Source: Ideonella sp.
GTDB taxonomy: Bacteria > Pseudomonadota > Gammaproteobacteria > Burkholderiales > Burkholderiaceae_C
Direction of reading: 5' to 3'
NCBI GenBank assembly: GCA_015075165.1
Contig: JABTUY010000006.1
Location: 186,001 to 250,000, forward strand
Length of the DNA stretch: 64,000 nt
This document shows positions 49,052-57,917 of this stretch, piece by piece. The position numbers and the translations under genes are program-made. Under the pieces are notes generated by a model. That model saw only the letters and a list, made by a program, of their open reading frames with translations, was not told the origin of the DNA and did no database searches. The stretch's first letter is position 1. Every line of letters starts with the position of its first letter.

Positions 49052-49515
49052 GCGCGCACCACGTCATCGACAACCCCGGCGCCCGCAAGGCCGACCTGGC
49101 GGCGATCCATATCGCCAAGGCCGAGCTGGGCTGGGACGACGACTGCTATCGCGACATCCTGTTCACGGTGTGTCGCGTGCGCTCCAGCGCGCTGCTCGAC
49201 CACGCCGGCCGCAAGCGCTTCCTGGCCCACCTGCGCGCCTGCGGCTGGTCGGGTGGGGTCACGCCGCGCCGCGGCCCCGCACGGCCCGCCACGGCCCCGA
49301 AACGGCCCGCGCTGACCAGGCCGCAGCGGCTCATCTGGAGCCTGTGGCAGCAGCTGTTCGAGGCCGGCGTGGTCACCGACCGGCGCATGCCCGCGCTGCT
49401 GCACTTCATCGAGCGGCAGACCGGCGTGGCCCGGCTCGAGTGGCTCAACAGCGCCCAGGAGGATCTGGTGATCCAGAGCCTGAAGGCCTGGCGCAAGCGC
49501 ACCGGAGGTGGCTGA
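49048..49515 (+). CDS. gemA: GemA / gp16 family protein (DUF1018)
   Basis: The 155-residue protein has the Mu GemA family pattern: KADLAAIHIAKAELGWDDDCYRDILFTV (about residues 14-41), RKRFLAHLRACGW, then LTRPQRLIWSLWQQL and VARLEWLNSAQEDLVIQSLKAW. In Mu, GemA modulates host gene expression and DNA topology. It overlaps genes on both sides (ATGA). Position before the Mor-like gene agrees with Mu. Confidence 0.9.
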   Translation: MSAHHVIDNPGARKADLAAIHIAKAELGWDDDCYRDILFTVCRVRSSALLDHAGRKRFLAHLRACGWSGGVTPRRGPARPATAPKRPALTRPQRLIWSLWQQLFEAGVVTDRRMPALLHFIERQTGVARLEWLNSAQEDLVIQSLKAWRKRTGGG

Positions 49516-49928
49516 TGGGAGGCGTGCAACGCACCACGCTGCTGCAGTTCGTGTCCGACCTGGTGGCCCAGGCCGAGTCGGTGCTGCTCAACCTCGGCGT
49601 CGACCCCAGCAAGGCCCGTCAGGCCGGCATGGAGATCGCGTTCCGCCTGTGCGAGCAGTACGCCAAGACCTACATGTACGTGCCCACGCCCAACAGCCTG
49701 GTGCAGGCGCTGCGCAACCACGCCATCGCGCTCGAGTATGACCAGGATGGCCCCGGCGGCGTGGCACGCCGCACGCGCGACCGCATCGACCAGATCGCCG
49801 CGATCCACGACATCACCGTGCAGCAGGTGTACAACGTGCTCAGCCTACAGGAGTCGTTGCAGGCAGCCGAAACCAAGCACGCCAGCGGGGTCCTGCCAGG
49901 CTTCGAGCGCCCCTCCGTTCGCGCCTGA
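49515..49928 (+). CDS. Mor-like middle transcription activator
   Basis: The 137-residue protein has the Mor/C pattern: a dimerisation helix (AGMEIAFRLCEQYAKTYMYVPT) and a C-terminal helix-turn-helix, RTRDRIDQIAAIHDITVQQVYNVLSLQ. Mu Mor, of 129 residues, activates the middle promoter. Here, as the last early gene and with no separate C gene seen, it may switch on the leftward late operon. The acidic N-terminus is normal for the family. Confidence 0.8.
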   Translation: MGGVQRTTLLQFVSDLVAQAESVLLNLGVDPSKARQAGMEIAFRLCEQYAKTYMYVPTPNSLVQALRNHAIALEYDQDGPGGVARRTRDRIDQIAAIHDITVQQVYNVLSLQESLQAAETKHASGVLPGFERPSVRA

Positions 49929-50090
49929 TCACGCCCCCGCGGCTCGGCCCGACGGCCGAGAATCGTGGGGCCAAATTTCTTGCGGCCACCGCAAAGCCCT
50001 TAAGCTCCCGTCCGTCCTGACCCGGGTCCATCCGCCCCCTTCCGGGTCGAATATCGCAGGGCCGTGCCCGACTTATCGCAGGGCCGATCA
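49929..50090. promoter_or_regulatory. Right phage end with transposase-site-like elements
   Basis: There is no gene here. Two copies of TATCGCAGGGCCG lie 21 bp apart (50053 and 50074). Read inward from the tip they give CCTGCGATAA/T at positions 9-18 and 31-40, matching the left end. TTGCGGCCACCGCAA at 49980-49994 echoes the left-end near-palindrome. The tip is GATCA. Confidence 0.72.
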
Positions 50091-50096
50091 GGCGCC
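50091..50096. repeat. Target site duplication, right copy (GGCGCC)
   Basis: Identical to the hexamer at the left junction. It encodes Gly-Ala of the kinase glycine loop in the resumed frame. Confidence 0.85.
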
Positions 50097-50897
50097 GGCG
50101 CGCAGGTGTACCTGGCGCGCGAAGTTGCCGGCGGGCGCTGGGTGGCGCTCAAGCTGCTCGAGCTCGGCGCCGAACCGGCGTCGCCGCAGTGGCACGACGC
50201 GCTCGAACGCTTCAGGCGCGAGGCCACCGTGCTGCACCAACTGCGCCACCCGGGCATCGTCGAACTGCTCGACGCCGGTGCCAGCGAGCAAGGCGGCTGG
50301 ATAGCGCTCGAGCTGGTCGGCGGCAGCGACCTCGTGCGCTACACGCGGCCGTCGCGCCTGCTGCCGCCGCCGCTGGTCGCCGGCATCGGCGCGCGCGTGG
50401 CCGATGCGCTCGACCATGCGCATCGGCACGGCGTGATCCATCGCGACATCAAGCCGGCCAATCTGCTGGTGGACTGGACCGCCGATGCGGTGAAGATCGC
50501 CGACTTCGGCCTCGCGCGCAGCGGCGAACACACGCAGACCCGCTCCGGCGTCGCGCTGGGCTCGCCGGACTACATGGCGCCCGAGCAGCTCGCGGGGGGT
50601 GACATCGGCCCGGCGGCGGATCTCTACGGCCTGGGTGCCACGCTGTTCGAGTTGCTGGCCGGCCGCCGGCCGCACACTGCCGACAACCTCGGTGCACTGC
50701 TGCGTGCCGTGGCGACCGAGCCCGCGCCCGACGTGGCGCAACTCGTGCCCACGCTCGACCGCGAGCTGGCCGCGACGGTGAACACCTTGCTTGCCAAGGA
50801 CGCCCAGCGGCGCCCGCACAACGCCGCCGAGGTCGCGGCGCGGCTGCGGGCGTGCGGAGCGCACACCGGTCGCCTCAGCAGGCTGCCGACCCCTTGA
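50091..50897 (+). pseudogene. Ser/Thr protein kinase, C-terminal fragment after prophage
   Basis: The fragment continues the kinase fold: second half of the glycine loop (GAGAQVYLA), WVALKLL with the ATP-binding Lys, [10 protein letters not shown] catalytic loop, IADFGLA metal-binding loop, and YMAPEQL activation segment. A GTG inside the phage end (50064) opens an in-frame chimera beginning MPDLSQGRS, so a truncated kinase lacking the loop's first strand could be made. With the 5' fragment it would be an about 335-residue cytosolic Hanks kinase. It sits just before PP2C and FHA genes, its likely partners. Confidence 0.9.
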
Positions 50898-50980
50898 CCT
50901 CGCCCGAACCCGGCGGCGTGGCGCGCGGGTTCCGAGGCACAATCGTTCCGACCAACGACGGCCCTGCCCGATCGAACACC

Positions 50981-51766
50981 ATGAGTTTCGAGTACTTCCA
51001 CGCTGTGGACGCCGGGCGGGCGCGCTCGAACAACGAGGATTCGGTCGAGGTCGACCCGGTCAACGCGCTGGCCGTGCTGGCCGACGGCATGGGCGGCTAC
51101 AACGCCGGCGAGGTGGCCAGCACGATGGCCACCTCGTTCATCCGGACCGAGCTCGGGCGCTGGCTGAACGAAGCCGCGGGCCACGCCACCGACACCGAGG
51201 TGCGGCGCGCGATGGACATCTGCGTCGACAACGCCAACCGCGCGATCTTCAACGCCGCCAATTCCAACCCGCAGTACGCCGGCATGGGCACCACGCTGGT
51301 GGTGGCGGTGTTCCGCGAGACGCGGCTGCTGCTTGGCCATGTGGGCGACTCGCGGGCCTATCGCTGGCGCGGCGGGCGGCTGTCGCAGATCACGCGCGAT
51401 CATTCGCTGCTGCAGGAGCAGATCGACGCCGGCCTGATCACCGCCGAACAGGCGGCCTTCTCGGCCAACAAGAACCTGGTGACGCGCGCGGTCGGCGTCG
51501 AAGACACCGTGCTGCTGGAGACCCATTTGCACGAGGTGCAGGTGGGCGACGTCTACCTGATGTGCTCCGACGGCTTGTCCGACATGGTCGACGATGCGGC
51601 GATCGCACAGTTGCTGCAGACCCACGATGCGATCGAATCGGCGGGCCAGGCACTGGTGGTGGCGGCCAACGAGGCGGGCGGAAAGGATAATATCTCGCTC
51701 ATTCTGGTCCGAGCCACCGATGGGCCAGGGGGCACGGGGCGAACGTGGTGGCCCTTCAAGCGCTGA
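50981..51766 (+). CDS. PP2C-family Ser/Thr phosphatase
   Basis: The 261-residue phosphatase shows all PP2C metal motifs: RSNNEDS near residue 18, LADGMGGYNAGEVAS (about 32-46), GTTLVVAV, GHVGDSRAY, CSDGLSDM and GGKDNISLI at the end. It should remove phosphate from proteins phosphorylated by the neighbouring kinase. ATG 50981 fits the family start. The gene lies 83 bp after the kinase fragment, so the prophage may affect its transcription. Confidence 0.93.
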   Translation: MSFEYFHAVDAGRARSNNEDSVEVDPVNALAVLADGMGGYNAGEVASTMATSFIRTELGRWLNEAAGHATDTEVRRAMDICVDNANRAIFNAANSNPQYAGMGTTLVVAVFRETRLLLGHVGDSRAYRWRGGRLSQITRDHSLLQEQIDAGLITAEQAAFSANKNLVTRAVGVEDTVLLETHLHEVQVGDVYLMCSDGLSDMVDDAAIAQLLQTHDAIESAGQALVVAANEAGGKDNISLILVRATDGPGGTGRTWWPFKR

Positions 51767-51833
51767 GCACGAACCGGGCGAGGGGCTGGTCAGACGGCCG
51801 GTGCGGCGGATGCGCAAGGCGAACGATTAGAGG

Positions 51834-52520
51834 ATGAGCATGGGCAAGCTGGTGGTGTCACTCGATGGTGTGGTCATCAAGGAAGTCCAGATCATCAAGG
51901 ACAAGACCACGCTCGGTCGCCGCCCGTACAACGACATCGTGATCGACAACCTCGCCGTCAGCGGCGAGCACGCGGTGCTGCAGATGGTGGGCGCCGACGT
52001 CTTCATCGAAGACCTCAACAGCACCAACGGCACCTACATCAACGGCAAGGCCGTCAAGAAGCAGCTGCTCGCGCACAACGACACCGTCGAGATCGGCAAG
52101 TACAAGATCAAGTACCTGGTCGAAGAAGGCGGCGACTACGAAAAGACGATGATCATGCGCCCCGGCACGCAGCCGGCGGCGGGCGCGCCGGCGGCCGGCT
52201 TCTCGCACACCTCGGGCCTGGGCGCCAACTCGGGCTTCGGCACGCTGGGCGCCAACAGCAACCCGGCGTCGATCAAGGTGCTCAACGGCGCCGCGGCCGG
52301 CCGCGAGGTGGCGCTGACCAAGGTGGTCACCACGGTCGGCAAGCCCGGCGTGCAGGTGGCCTCGATCACCAAGCGGCCCGGCGGCTACGTGATCGCCCAT
52401 GTCGAAGGCGCGCACCGGCCGGCCATCAACGGCGCGCCGCTCACCGGCGACTCGGTGCATCTGAAGAATGGCGACGTGATCGAGCTCGCCGGCACGCAGA
52501 TGCAGTTCGTCCAGTCGTGA
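51834..52520 (+). CDS. FHA domain protein
   Basis: The 228-residue protein has an N-terminal FHA phosphothreonine-binding domain: TLGRRPYNDIVIDNLAVSGEHAVL (about residues 24-47) and DLNSTNGTYING (about 62-73). A Gly/Ala-rich linker (about 110-145) follows, then a second FHA-like sandwich with VTTVGKPGVQVASITKRPGGYVI. FHA proteins read kinase marks, so kinase, PP2C and FHA form a signalling unit. Two ATGs (51834, 51840) compete; the second is better spaced from AGAGG. Confidence 0.92.
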   Translation: MSMGKLVVSLDGVVIKEVQIIKDKTTLGRRPYNDIVIDNLAVSGEHAVLQMVGADVFIEDLNSTNGTYINGKAVKKQLLAHNDTVEIGKYKIKYLVEEGGDYEKTMIMRPGTQPAAGAPAAGFSHTSGLGANSGFGTLGANSNPASIKVLNGAAAGREVALTKVVTTVGKPGVQVASITKRPGGYVIAHVEGAHRPAINGAPLTGDSVHLKNGDVIELAGTQMQFVQS

Positions 52521-52530
52521 CGCGGCCGCG

Positions 52531-52550
52531 GCCGTGACGGCCGTCACGGC
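52531..52550. terminator. 20-bp perfect palindrome after the FHA gene
   Basis: GCCGTGACGGCCGTCACGGC lies 10 bp after the FHA stop. It could form a strong hairpin ending the operon, though no T run follows, or bind a dimeric regulator. The rest of the 224-bp gap shows nothing clear. Confidence 0.5.
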
Positions 52551-52744
52551 GTGCAGGCGCTGAGCCGGCCGGCGATGGCCATCGGCAACGATCGCGCACT
52601 TCCTGCCTTGCGCTGAACGCGCCGGGCCCCCAACATCAGCGGCAGCACGGGCCGACGGCGCGCCAAGGATGCGTCGTGCGGCCGCTACGCGTGCCTTCGA
52701 TCAACCCGCGTGCCGTGCGAGGACGGCGCAAGTCCCACTCGACC

Positions 52745-53527
52745 ATGCAGATCCGCGTCCTCGGCTGTTCCGGCTCCATCGGTGGCGAGTGCCGCACGAC
52801 CGCCTTCCTGCTCGACCGCGACGTGCTGATCGACGCCGGCACCGGCGTCGGCGACCTCACGCTCGAAGAGCTGGGCGCGGTCGACCACATCCTGATCAGC
52901 CACTCGCACCTCGACCACATCCTGTCGATCGGCCTGCTCGCCGACAGCGTGATGCGGCTGCGGCGTGGCCGCGAGCCGATCCAGGTGCACGCGCTGCCGG
53001 CCACGATCGACGCGCTGCGCACGCACATCTTCAACGGCGTGATCTGGCCCGATTTCACGCGGCTGCCGTCGGCCGAGGCGCCGATCCTGCGGCTGCTGCC
53101 GTTCGAGGTGGGCCAGACCATCGATCTGGGCAACCGCCGCATCGAGGTGCTGCCGGCCGAGCACACCGTGCCGGCGGTGGGCTTCGCGGTGCTCGGCGCG
53201 CCGGTGGCCAAGCGCGGCGCCTTCATCTACACCGGCGACACCGGCCCCAACCCCGCGCTGTGGACGCGGCTGCATGGCATGCGCATCGGCGCGCTGGTGA
53301 TCGAAACCGCGTTCCGCGACGAAGAGCGCCAGCTCGCCCGCGTCAGCCGCCACCTGTGCCCCGCCGCGCTCGGGCAGGAGCTGGCGCGACTCGAGCACCC
53401 GACCAACGTCTTCATCACCCACATCAAGCCCGGCGAGATGGATGCGGTGATGACCGAGATCGCCGCGCTGAACAGCCCGCACCGCATCCGCGCGCTGGTG
53501 CAGGGCCAGGTCATCGCGCTCGAGTAG
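52745..53527 (+). CDS. Metallo-beta-lactamase-fold phosphodiesterase-like protein
   Basis: The 260-residue protein has the MBL metal motif ISHSHLDHILSI (about residues 57-68), then EHTVPAVGF, YTGDTGP and a late THIKPGE. This pattern matches class II 3',5'-cyclic-nucleotide phosphodiesterases as well as related hydrolases. ATG 52745 fits MQIRVLGCSGSIGGE, the usual start. It may hydrolyse cAMP or another cyclic nucleotide; the substrate is unproven. Its place between the kinase unit and pilA suggests signalling. Confidence 0.82.
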   Translation: MQIRVLGCSGSIGGECRTTAFLLDRDVLIDAGTGVGDLTLEELGAVDHILISHSHLDHILSIGLLADSVMRLRRGREPIQVHALPATIDALRTHIFNGVIWPDFTRLPSAEAPILRLLPFEVGQTIDLGNRRIEVLPAEHTVPAVGFAVLGAPVAKRGAFIYTGDTGPNPALWTRLHGMRIGALVIETAFRDEERQLARVSRHLCPAALGQELARLEHPTNVFITHIKPGEMDAVMTEIAALNSPHRIRALVQGQVIALE

Positions 53528-53547
53528 GCGCTGCACCTGCAACAGGA

Positions 53548-53564
53548 GTGACGCGACGCGTCAC
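53548..53564. terminator. Hairpin after the phosphodiesterase-like gene
   Basis: GTGACGC and GCGTCAC form 7-bp inverted arms around GAC, 21 bp after the stop. No T run follows, so termination is only possible. Confidence 0.45.
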
Positions 53565-53657
53565 GCGCTGCAGGGCAAGCTGACGGATTTCGACACCCAA
53601 GCTGTAACGACCGTGAACTAACGCCCGCTCCGCGGCGTGTGGGCAGGGCAAGACAGC

Positions 53658-53673
53658 TGGCACGGCAGGTGCA
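53658..53673 (+). promoter_or_regulatory. Sigma54-type promoter of pilA
   Basis: TGGCACGGCAGGTGCA has the -24 TGGCAC and -12 TGC elements with correct spacing, 52 bp before the pilin start. In many proteobacteria pilA is driven by RpoN with PilR, which fits. Confidence 0.75.
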
Positions 53674-53724
53674 TTCAGTAGAGGCCGGAACCAACCAACC
53701 CTGTTCCCCAAGGAGAGCTCAACT

Positions 53725-54198
53725 ATGAAACGTGTTCAACAAGGCTTCACCCTGATCGAACTGATGATCGTCGTGGCGATCATCGGCATCCTGGCGGCGG
53801 TCGCGCTGCCGGCGTATCAGGACTACACGGTGAAGGCCAAGGTATCGGAAGCGATCCTGGCGGCCAGCCAGTGCCGTACGACGGTGGCTGAGGTCTATCA
53901 AACGGGAACCATCTCCGCCGCCCCCGCCGCCGACGGTTGGGGCTGCGAGGTCACGACGGGCCCGGCCACCAAGTATGTGCAGACGGTCCGCACGGACGCC
54001 AATGGCGTAATCACGGTCACCACGACGGCCGACGCGAGCCTGAAGGCGGCCGCCAGCACGACGATCACCCTCACGCCCTACATTGGCAACGCTGCCGCAA
54101 CGTTCTCGGCGGCCAACGTCGGCTCCCAGATCACCGAGTTCCGGTGCCAGGCCGGCAGCATGCCGAGGAAGTACCTGCCCGGTTCGTGCAAGAGCTGA
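53725..54198 (+). CDS. pilA: Type IV major pilin PilA
   Basis: The 157-residue prepilin has a short leader MKRVQQG cut before [22 protein letters not shown], with Glu5 of the mature form. A globular part follows with a C-terminal disulfide pair (FRCQ...GSCKS) and an early one (SQCRT...WGCEV). Pilin is cut and methylated by PilD and assembles into pili for twitching and DNA uptake. The ribosome site AAGGAGAG is strong. Two PglL-like ligases follow, so the pilin is a likely glycosylation substrate. Confidence 0.95.
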   Translation: MKRVQQGFTLIELMIVVAIIGILAAVALPAYQDYTVKAKVSEAILAASQCRTTVAEVYQTGTISAAPAADGWGCEVTTGPATKYVQTVRTDANGVITVTTTADASLKAAASTTITLTPYIGNAAATFSAANVGSQITEFRCQAGSMPRKYLPGSCKS

Positions 54199-54216
54199 TA
54201 TCCCTTCGGTGAACGA

Positions 54217-54244
54217 AAAGAGGGCGCCGGGCGGCGCCCTCTTT
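54217..54244 (+). terminator. Rho-independent terminator of pilA
   Basis: AAAGAGGGCGCC and GGCGCCCTCTTT form a perfect 12-bp stem around GGGC, 19 bp after the stop. It separates the highly expressed pilin from the ligase genes. Confidence 0.9.
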
Positions 54245-54275
54245 GATTTCCGAGACCTCATAAGACTTCATATCG

Positions 54276-56018
54276 ATGGGCATGACAGCCAGGAAGATGC
54301 CGCTGCTCTTGCTGCTGAGCTTGGCAGCGCTGGCATTGGGTTGGCTCATGCCAGGCCACTACTACCCATGGTCGACCTTCCAGCAACAGTGGATTGCAGG
54401 CCTTGGCGGGGTCATGCTCGCCGCGAGCGCATTTCTGCCAGTGGGCGACCAGATGAACGTAAGGTTGAGCTTCAGGTGGTCGCGTCTTGCCCTGTTGGCC
54501 CTGTTCCTTGCAATCGTTCCATGGATCCAATGGGGTCTAGGGCAGGTTGTCTTCTTGACGGACGCAATCGTCCCAAGCCTATTCTTGGCGGCATTTGCCT
54601 GCAGCCTCACCATAGGATCTGCACTGGCAGAGAAGCACGGCGAGGTGTGGCGCGGCGCACTGATGATCGCGATCTTGATCGCCGCGTTCATATCGGTGGG
54701 AATTGCGCTTGCACAGTGGCTGCAGGTGGGTGAGAGCCTGTACGTAACCGGGCTTCCTCTCGACGGGCGAGCCTACGCGAACCTTGCCCAGCCCAATCAC
54801 TTGGTGACCTTGCTTGGGATGGGGGTCGGCGCAACGCTCTACTTCTTCGAGACGCGAAGGGTTTCTGGCGCGACGGCCTCACTACTGGTTGGTTGGCTGG
54901 GTCTGGGCATGCTGACCACACAGTCGCGCACAGCGTGGATGTTCGTCGCACTAGTCGTCCTTTGGTGGGCCTGTTTCCGTCGCAAGGTGGACCTCCTTCT
55001 CCCTCCAACGGTTGTCACAGTTGGTGCCGCCTCGTTCTCTGTAGGTGTCTTCCTCTGGCCCTACATGTCTGCATGGCTCGACTTGGCCCCGGCGTCTCTC
55101 TACGGGCGACTGGTTGCCCATGGTCGCCTGACCATATGGCAGATCATGTGCGATGCCATTGGCCGGGCGCCTTGGCTCGGCTATGGGTGGAACCAAGTGA
55201 CGCTTGCGCAGCAGGCAGCGGCGCTGGACAACCCGACTCAGGGAGAGATGTTCCAGAACAGTCACAACTTCGCCTTGGACGTATTTGCCTGGATGGGAGT
55301 TCCGCTCGGATGCGTGGTGCTGGTCGCTGTGGCGGTCTGGCTGATACGCGCAATTCGCGGCGTCAGAAGCAGTTCTCAGTGGTCGCTTCTCGTGCCGGTT
55401 GGGGCGATCTGGGCCCACGCCATGCTCGAATTCCCGCTCGACTATCTCTACTTTGTCGTTCCATTGGGCCTGCTGATGGGAACCGTCCAGTTCCGCGAGG
55501 GTGGTGCGGCTGCGCCGTTGGGAACGTCGCATCGTGCGCTATCAGTGTGGGGGCTGGCTGCGCTTTCCGCTGTCCTGACGGGCCTACTATTCTTGATCGG
55601 GGCCGAGTACATGCGCGTCGAGGAATCGGTGCGGCAACAACGGTTTCTGTTGGCCGGTATAGGTGTAGACAGGGTCAAGAGCGTTCCACCGCCAGATGTC
55701 GTGCTGCTTGACGTGCCGCGCGAGTACCACCGATTCTGGTCCACCCCAGTTGCGCGAGGTATGAGTGCGGCGACATTGGATTGGATGCGCCATGTCACTC
55801 AACGGACGGCGTCACCTCCAGCCATGCTTCGGTATGCGCTCGCTGCGGGTCTGAACGGACGAGCCGCTGAAGCGGAGCGTACGCTGCGCCTAATCTGCAA
55901 GATGCATTCACCCGCTCGATGCATTGAAGGCAAGAAGTCCTGGGAGGTGGCGAGAGCGAAGTACCCGGAACTGGCAACGATGCCTTGGCCGGCCGTGGCG
56001 AGCGACACTGGCAGCTAG
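54276..56018 (+). CDS. PglL-like O-oligosaccharyltransferase (first copy)
   Basis: The 580-residue membrane protein has about 11 helices. It carries the Wzy_C/PglL features: ANLAQPNHLVTLLGMG (about residues 167-183), TTQSRTAW, GYGWNQVTLAQQ and QNSHNFALDVFAWMGVPLG, whose His is catalytically important in PglL enzymes. A periplasmic C-terminal region follows. It should transfer lipid-linked glycan to pilin Ser/Thr. Base composition is clearly lower in GC than the neighbours, with more A/T third positions, which suggests recent acquisition. Confidence 0.85.
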   Translation: MGMTARKMPLLLLLSLAALALGWLMPGHYYPWSTFQQQWIAGLGGVMLAASAFLPVGDQMNVRLSFRWSRLALLALFLAIVPWIQWGLGQVVFLTDAIVPSLFLAAFACSLTIGSALAEKHGEVWRGALMIAILIAAFISVGIALAQWLQVGESLYVTGLPLDGRAYANLAQPNHLVTLLGMGVGATLYFFETRRVSGATASLLVGWLGLGMLTTQSRTAWMFVALVVLWWACFRRKVDLLLPPTVVTVGAASFSVGVFLWPYMSAWLDLAPASLYGRLVAHGRLTIWQIMCDAIGRAPWLGYGWNQVTLAQQAAALDNPTQGEMFQNSHNFALDVFAWMGVPLGCVVLVAVAVWLIRAIRGVRSSSQWSLLVPVGAIWAHAMLEFPLDYLYFVVPLGLLMGTVQFREGGAAAPLGTSHRALSVWGLAALSAVLTGLLFLIGAEYMRVEESVRQQRFLLAGIGVDRVKSVPPPDVVLLDVPREYHRFWSTPVARGMSAATLDWMRHVTQRTASPPAMLRYALAAGLNGRAAEAERTLRLICKMHSPARCIEGKKSWEVARAKYPELATMPWPAVASDTGS

Positions 56019-56072
56019 CTGGAGACCCTAGCAAGACTGCTTGGCCACAGCCATCCCGCAGCCCAGGAATTG

Positions 56073-57857
56073 ATGCAAGCAGCTATTGTCCGTCGCGGCA
56101 CCGCCCTCCTCGCCGTCGCGGCTCCCCTCCTCCTCGCCGTCAGCGAACCCCCATCCCCCACGCTGCTGAACCAGTGCGCCAGCCTCGCTCTGATGGGCCT
56201 GTGGGTCGGTGTGATCGGCACGCGCTGTGGCCGCGCGTGGTGGCGCGACGTGGCGGCGTTGCTGGTTGCCTTGGCGGCGATCGGGGTCTGCCTGCTCTGG
56301 TCGCAGGCGCGTGGCCTGCCGCTGCCGATCGCGGCGGGCAATGCCGCTGCGATCGCCGCCTGCGCGGTGCTCGTCTGCGCCGGTAACGCCGCTGGTCGCG
56401 GCAGCGGCAACCCGGCGCAGTGGTTCGTCGACTTCGCATGGGCGCTGTGCATCGCGGGAGTCCTCAACGCGTTGATCGGCTGCATCCAGGTGTTCGCGCC
56501 TGAATGGGCCGATGGCGACTGGATCGCGCGCTCGGTCATCGCGGGTCGCGCCGTCGGCAACCTGCGGCAACCGAACCACCTGGCAAGTCTCGTGTTGTGG
56601 GCGCTGATCGCCATCGTGGCGCTGCACGAGTCGAAGGCCATGTCCCGCGGCCTCGCGCTCGCGGCCGCGTTGCTGTGCCTGTTCGCCGTGGTGCTCAGCG
56701 GCTCACGCACCGGCGTGTTGGGTGTGCTGCTGCTCGCCGGCTGGGGGCTGCTCGACCGGCATCTGTCGCGCCCGACCCGGCGGGCGCTGTGGGTGATGCC
56801 GCTCGCGTTCGCCGCGTTGTGGGGCGCGATGGCACTGTGGGCGCATTGGTCGGCGCACACCTTCGGTGCCGAGGGCCGGATGCTCGCCGAAGGTGGCGAC
56901 ATCTCGAGCTCGCGCTTCGCGATCTGGTCGAACACGCTGGCATTGATCGCGCAGCAGCCATGGACCGGCGTCGGCATGGGCGAGTTCAACTTCGCGTGGA
57001 CGTTGACGGCGTTTCCACACCGTCCGGTCGCGTTCTTCGATCACACCCACAACCTGCCGCTGCAGGTGCTGGTCGAGTTCGGTGTGCCGCTGGGCTTGGC
57101 GGTGATTGCGCTGTTGCTGCTGGCACTGCTGCAGGCGTTGCGGCGTGCCTGGGCCGCGGCCGGGCCACTTGGCACGGCGCAGCGCAGTGCCTTCATGCTG
57201 GTGCTGATGATCGGGCTGCACAGCCTGCTGGAGTACCCGCTGTGGTACGTGTACTTCCTGCTGCCCACCGCGTTCGCCTGGGGCTTCGCGTTGGCGCGCC
57301 CCGCCGCTGCGCAGCCGGACGATGGGGTTCCACGTGCCGCCGCGCCAGCGGCCGCCGCTGCGCAGGAGCCCGCCGGCCGCGCCCGCATTCGCCCGCTGGT
57401 GGTGTCGGGCATCGTGATGCTGTTCGCTGCCGCTGCCGCGGTGCTCGACTACCACCGCGTGGTGGTGATCTACGCGCCGGCCGGCGACGAGGCGCCGCTC
57501 GAGGAGCGCGTGGTCGATGGCCAGCGCAGCCCGCTGTTCGGCCAGCATGCCGACTACGCGGCCGCCACCGCGTTCGGTGCGCCGCGCGCGCCGCTGACGC
57601 CGTCGCAGACGCTGGCGTTCCGCCGCGCACCGCACCAGTTGCTCGACGTGCGCCTGATGATCGCGTGGTCGCAGGCGCTGGCAGCCATTGGCGGGCTCGA
57701 CGAGGCACGCTGGCTGGCGACGCGCATCCGCGAGTTCCGCAACCCCGAGGCCAACGAGTACTTCGCGCCCTGCCAGCATCCGGCACAGGCGGCACAGGCG
57801 TTCCAATGCCAGCCGCCGACGCGCGAGGTGCCCTGGCGCGAGTTCGTGCAGCGCTGA
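56073..57857 (+). CDS. PglL-like O-oligosaccharyltransferase (second copy)
   Basis: The 594-residue paralogue of the preceding gene has GNLRQPNHLASLVLW (about residues 165-180), LSGSRTGVLG, PWTGVGMGEFNFAW and DHTHNLPLQVLVEFGVPLG, then LLEYPLWYVYFLLP. Its GC content matches the genome, so it is probably the resident enzyme. Two ligases next to one pilin may have different glycan or site choice. ATG 56073 was chosen over TTG 56070. It starts 54 bp after the first copy. Confidence 0.88.
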   Translation: MQAAIVRRGTALLAVAAPLLLAVSEPPSPTLLNQCASLALMGLWVGVIGTRCGRAWWRDVAALLVALAAIGVCLLWSQARGLPLPIAAGNAAAIAACAVLVCAGNAAGRGSGNPAQWFVDFAWALCIAGVLNALIGCIQVFAPEWADGDWIARSVIAGRAVGNLRQPNHLASLVLWALIAIVALHESKAMSRGLALAAALLCLFAVVLSGSRTGVLGVLLLAGWGLLDRHLSRPTRRALWVMPLAFAALWGAMALWAHWSAHTFGAEGRMLAEGGDISSSRFAIWSNTLALIAQQPWTGVGMGEFNFAWTLTAFPHRPVAFFDHTHNLPLQVLVEFGVPLGLAVIALLLLALLQALRRAWAAAGPLGTAQRSAFMLVLMIGLHSLLEYPLWYVYFLLPTAFAWGFALARPAAAQPDDGVPRAAAPAAAAAQEPAGRARIRPLVVSGIVMLFAAAAAVLDYHRVVVIYAPAGDEAPLEERVVDGQRSPLFGQHADYAAATAFGAPRAPLTPSQTLAFRRAPHQLLDVRLMIAWSQALAAIGGLDEARWLATRIREFRNPEANEYFAPCQHPAQAAQAFQCQPPTREVPWREFVQR

Positions 57858-57889
57858 GGGCCGGTCGGACGGGTGAGCAGCCTTGCAAA

Positions 57890-57908
57890 TTGGAAGGCAT
57901 CCTTCCAA
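57890..57908. promoter_or_regulatory. Palindrome at the start of the AAA_14 gene
   Basis: TTGGAAGGCATCCTTCCAA has perfect 8-bp arms around CAT. It lies 9 bp before GTG 57918. If that is the true start, the palindrome is well placed for autoregulation. Confidence 0.6.
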
Positions 57909-57917
57909 AATGCAACC

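Larger units (their letters stand above)
6306..50090. mobile_element. Complete Mu-like transposable prophage (siphovirus type)
   Basis: The 43,785-bp element starts TGAAG and ends GATCA (5'-TG...CA-3') and is flanked by a 6-bp direct repeat inside a kinase gene. It encodes a DDE transposase with AAA+ partner B, Gam-like, GemA and Mor-like proteins. It also has Mu-type head genes (DUF3486, TerL, DUF935 portal, F, G, I/Z, T), a lambda-like non-contractile tail and a lysis set. Early and late operons diverge near 40.6 kb, with early genes reading towards the right end. This resembles BcepMu rather than Mu. No essential class looks missing and no large frame is broken, so it may be inducible. Confidence 0.95.
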
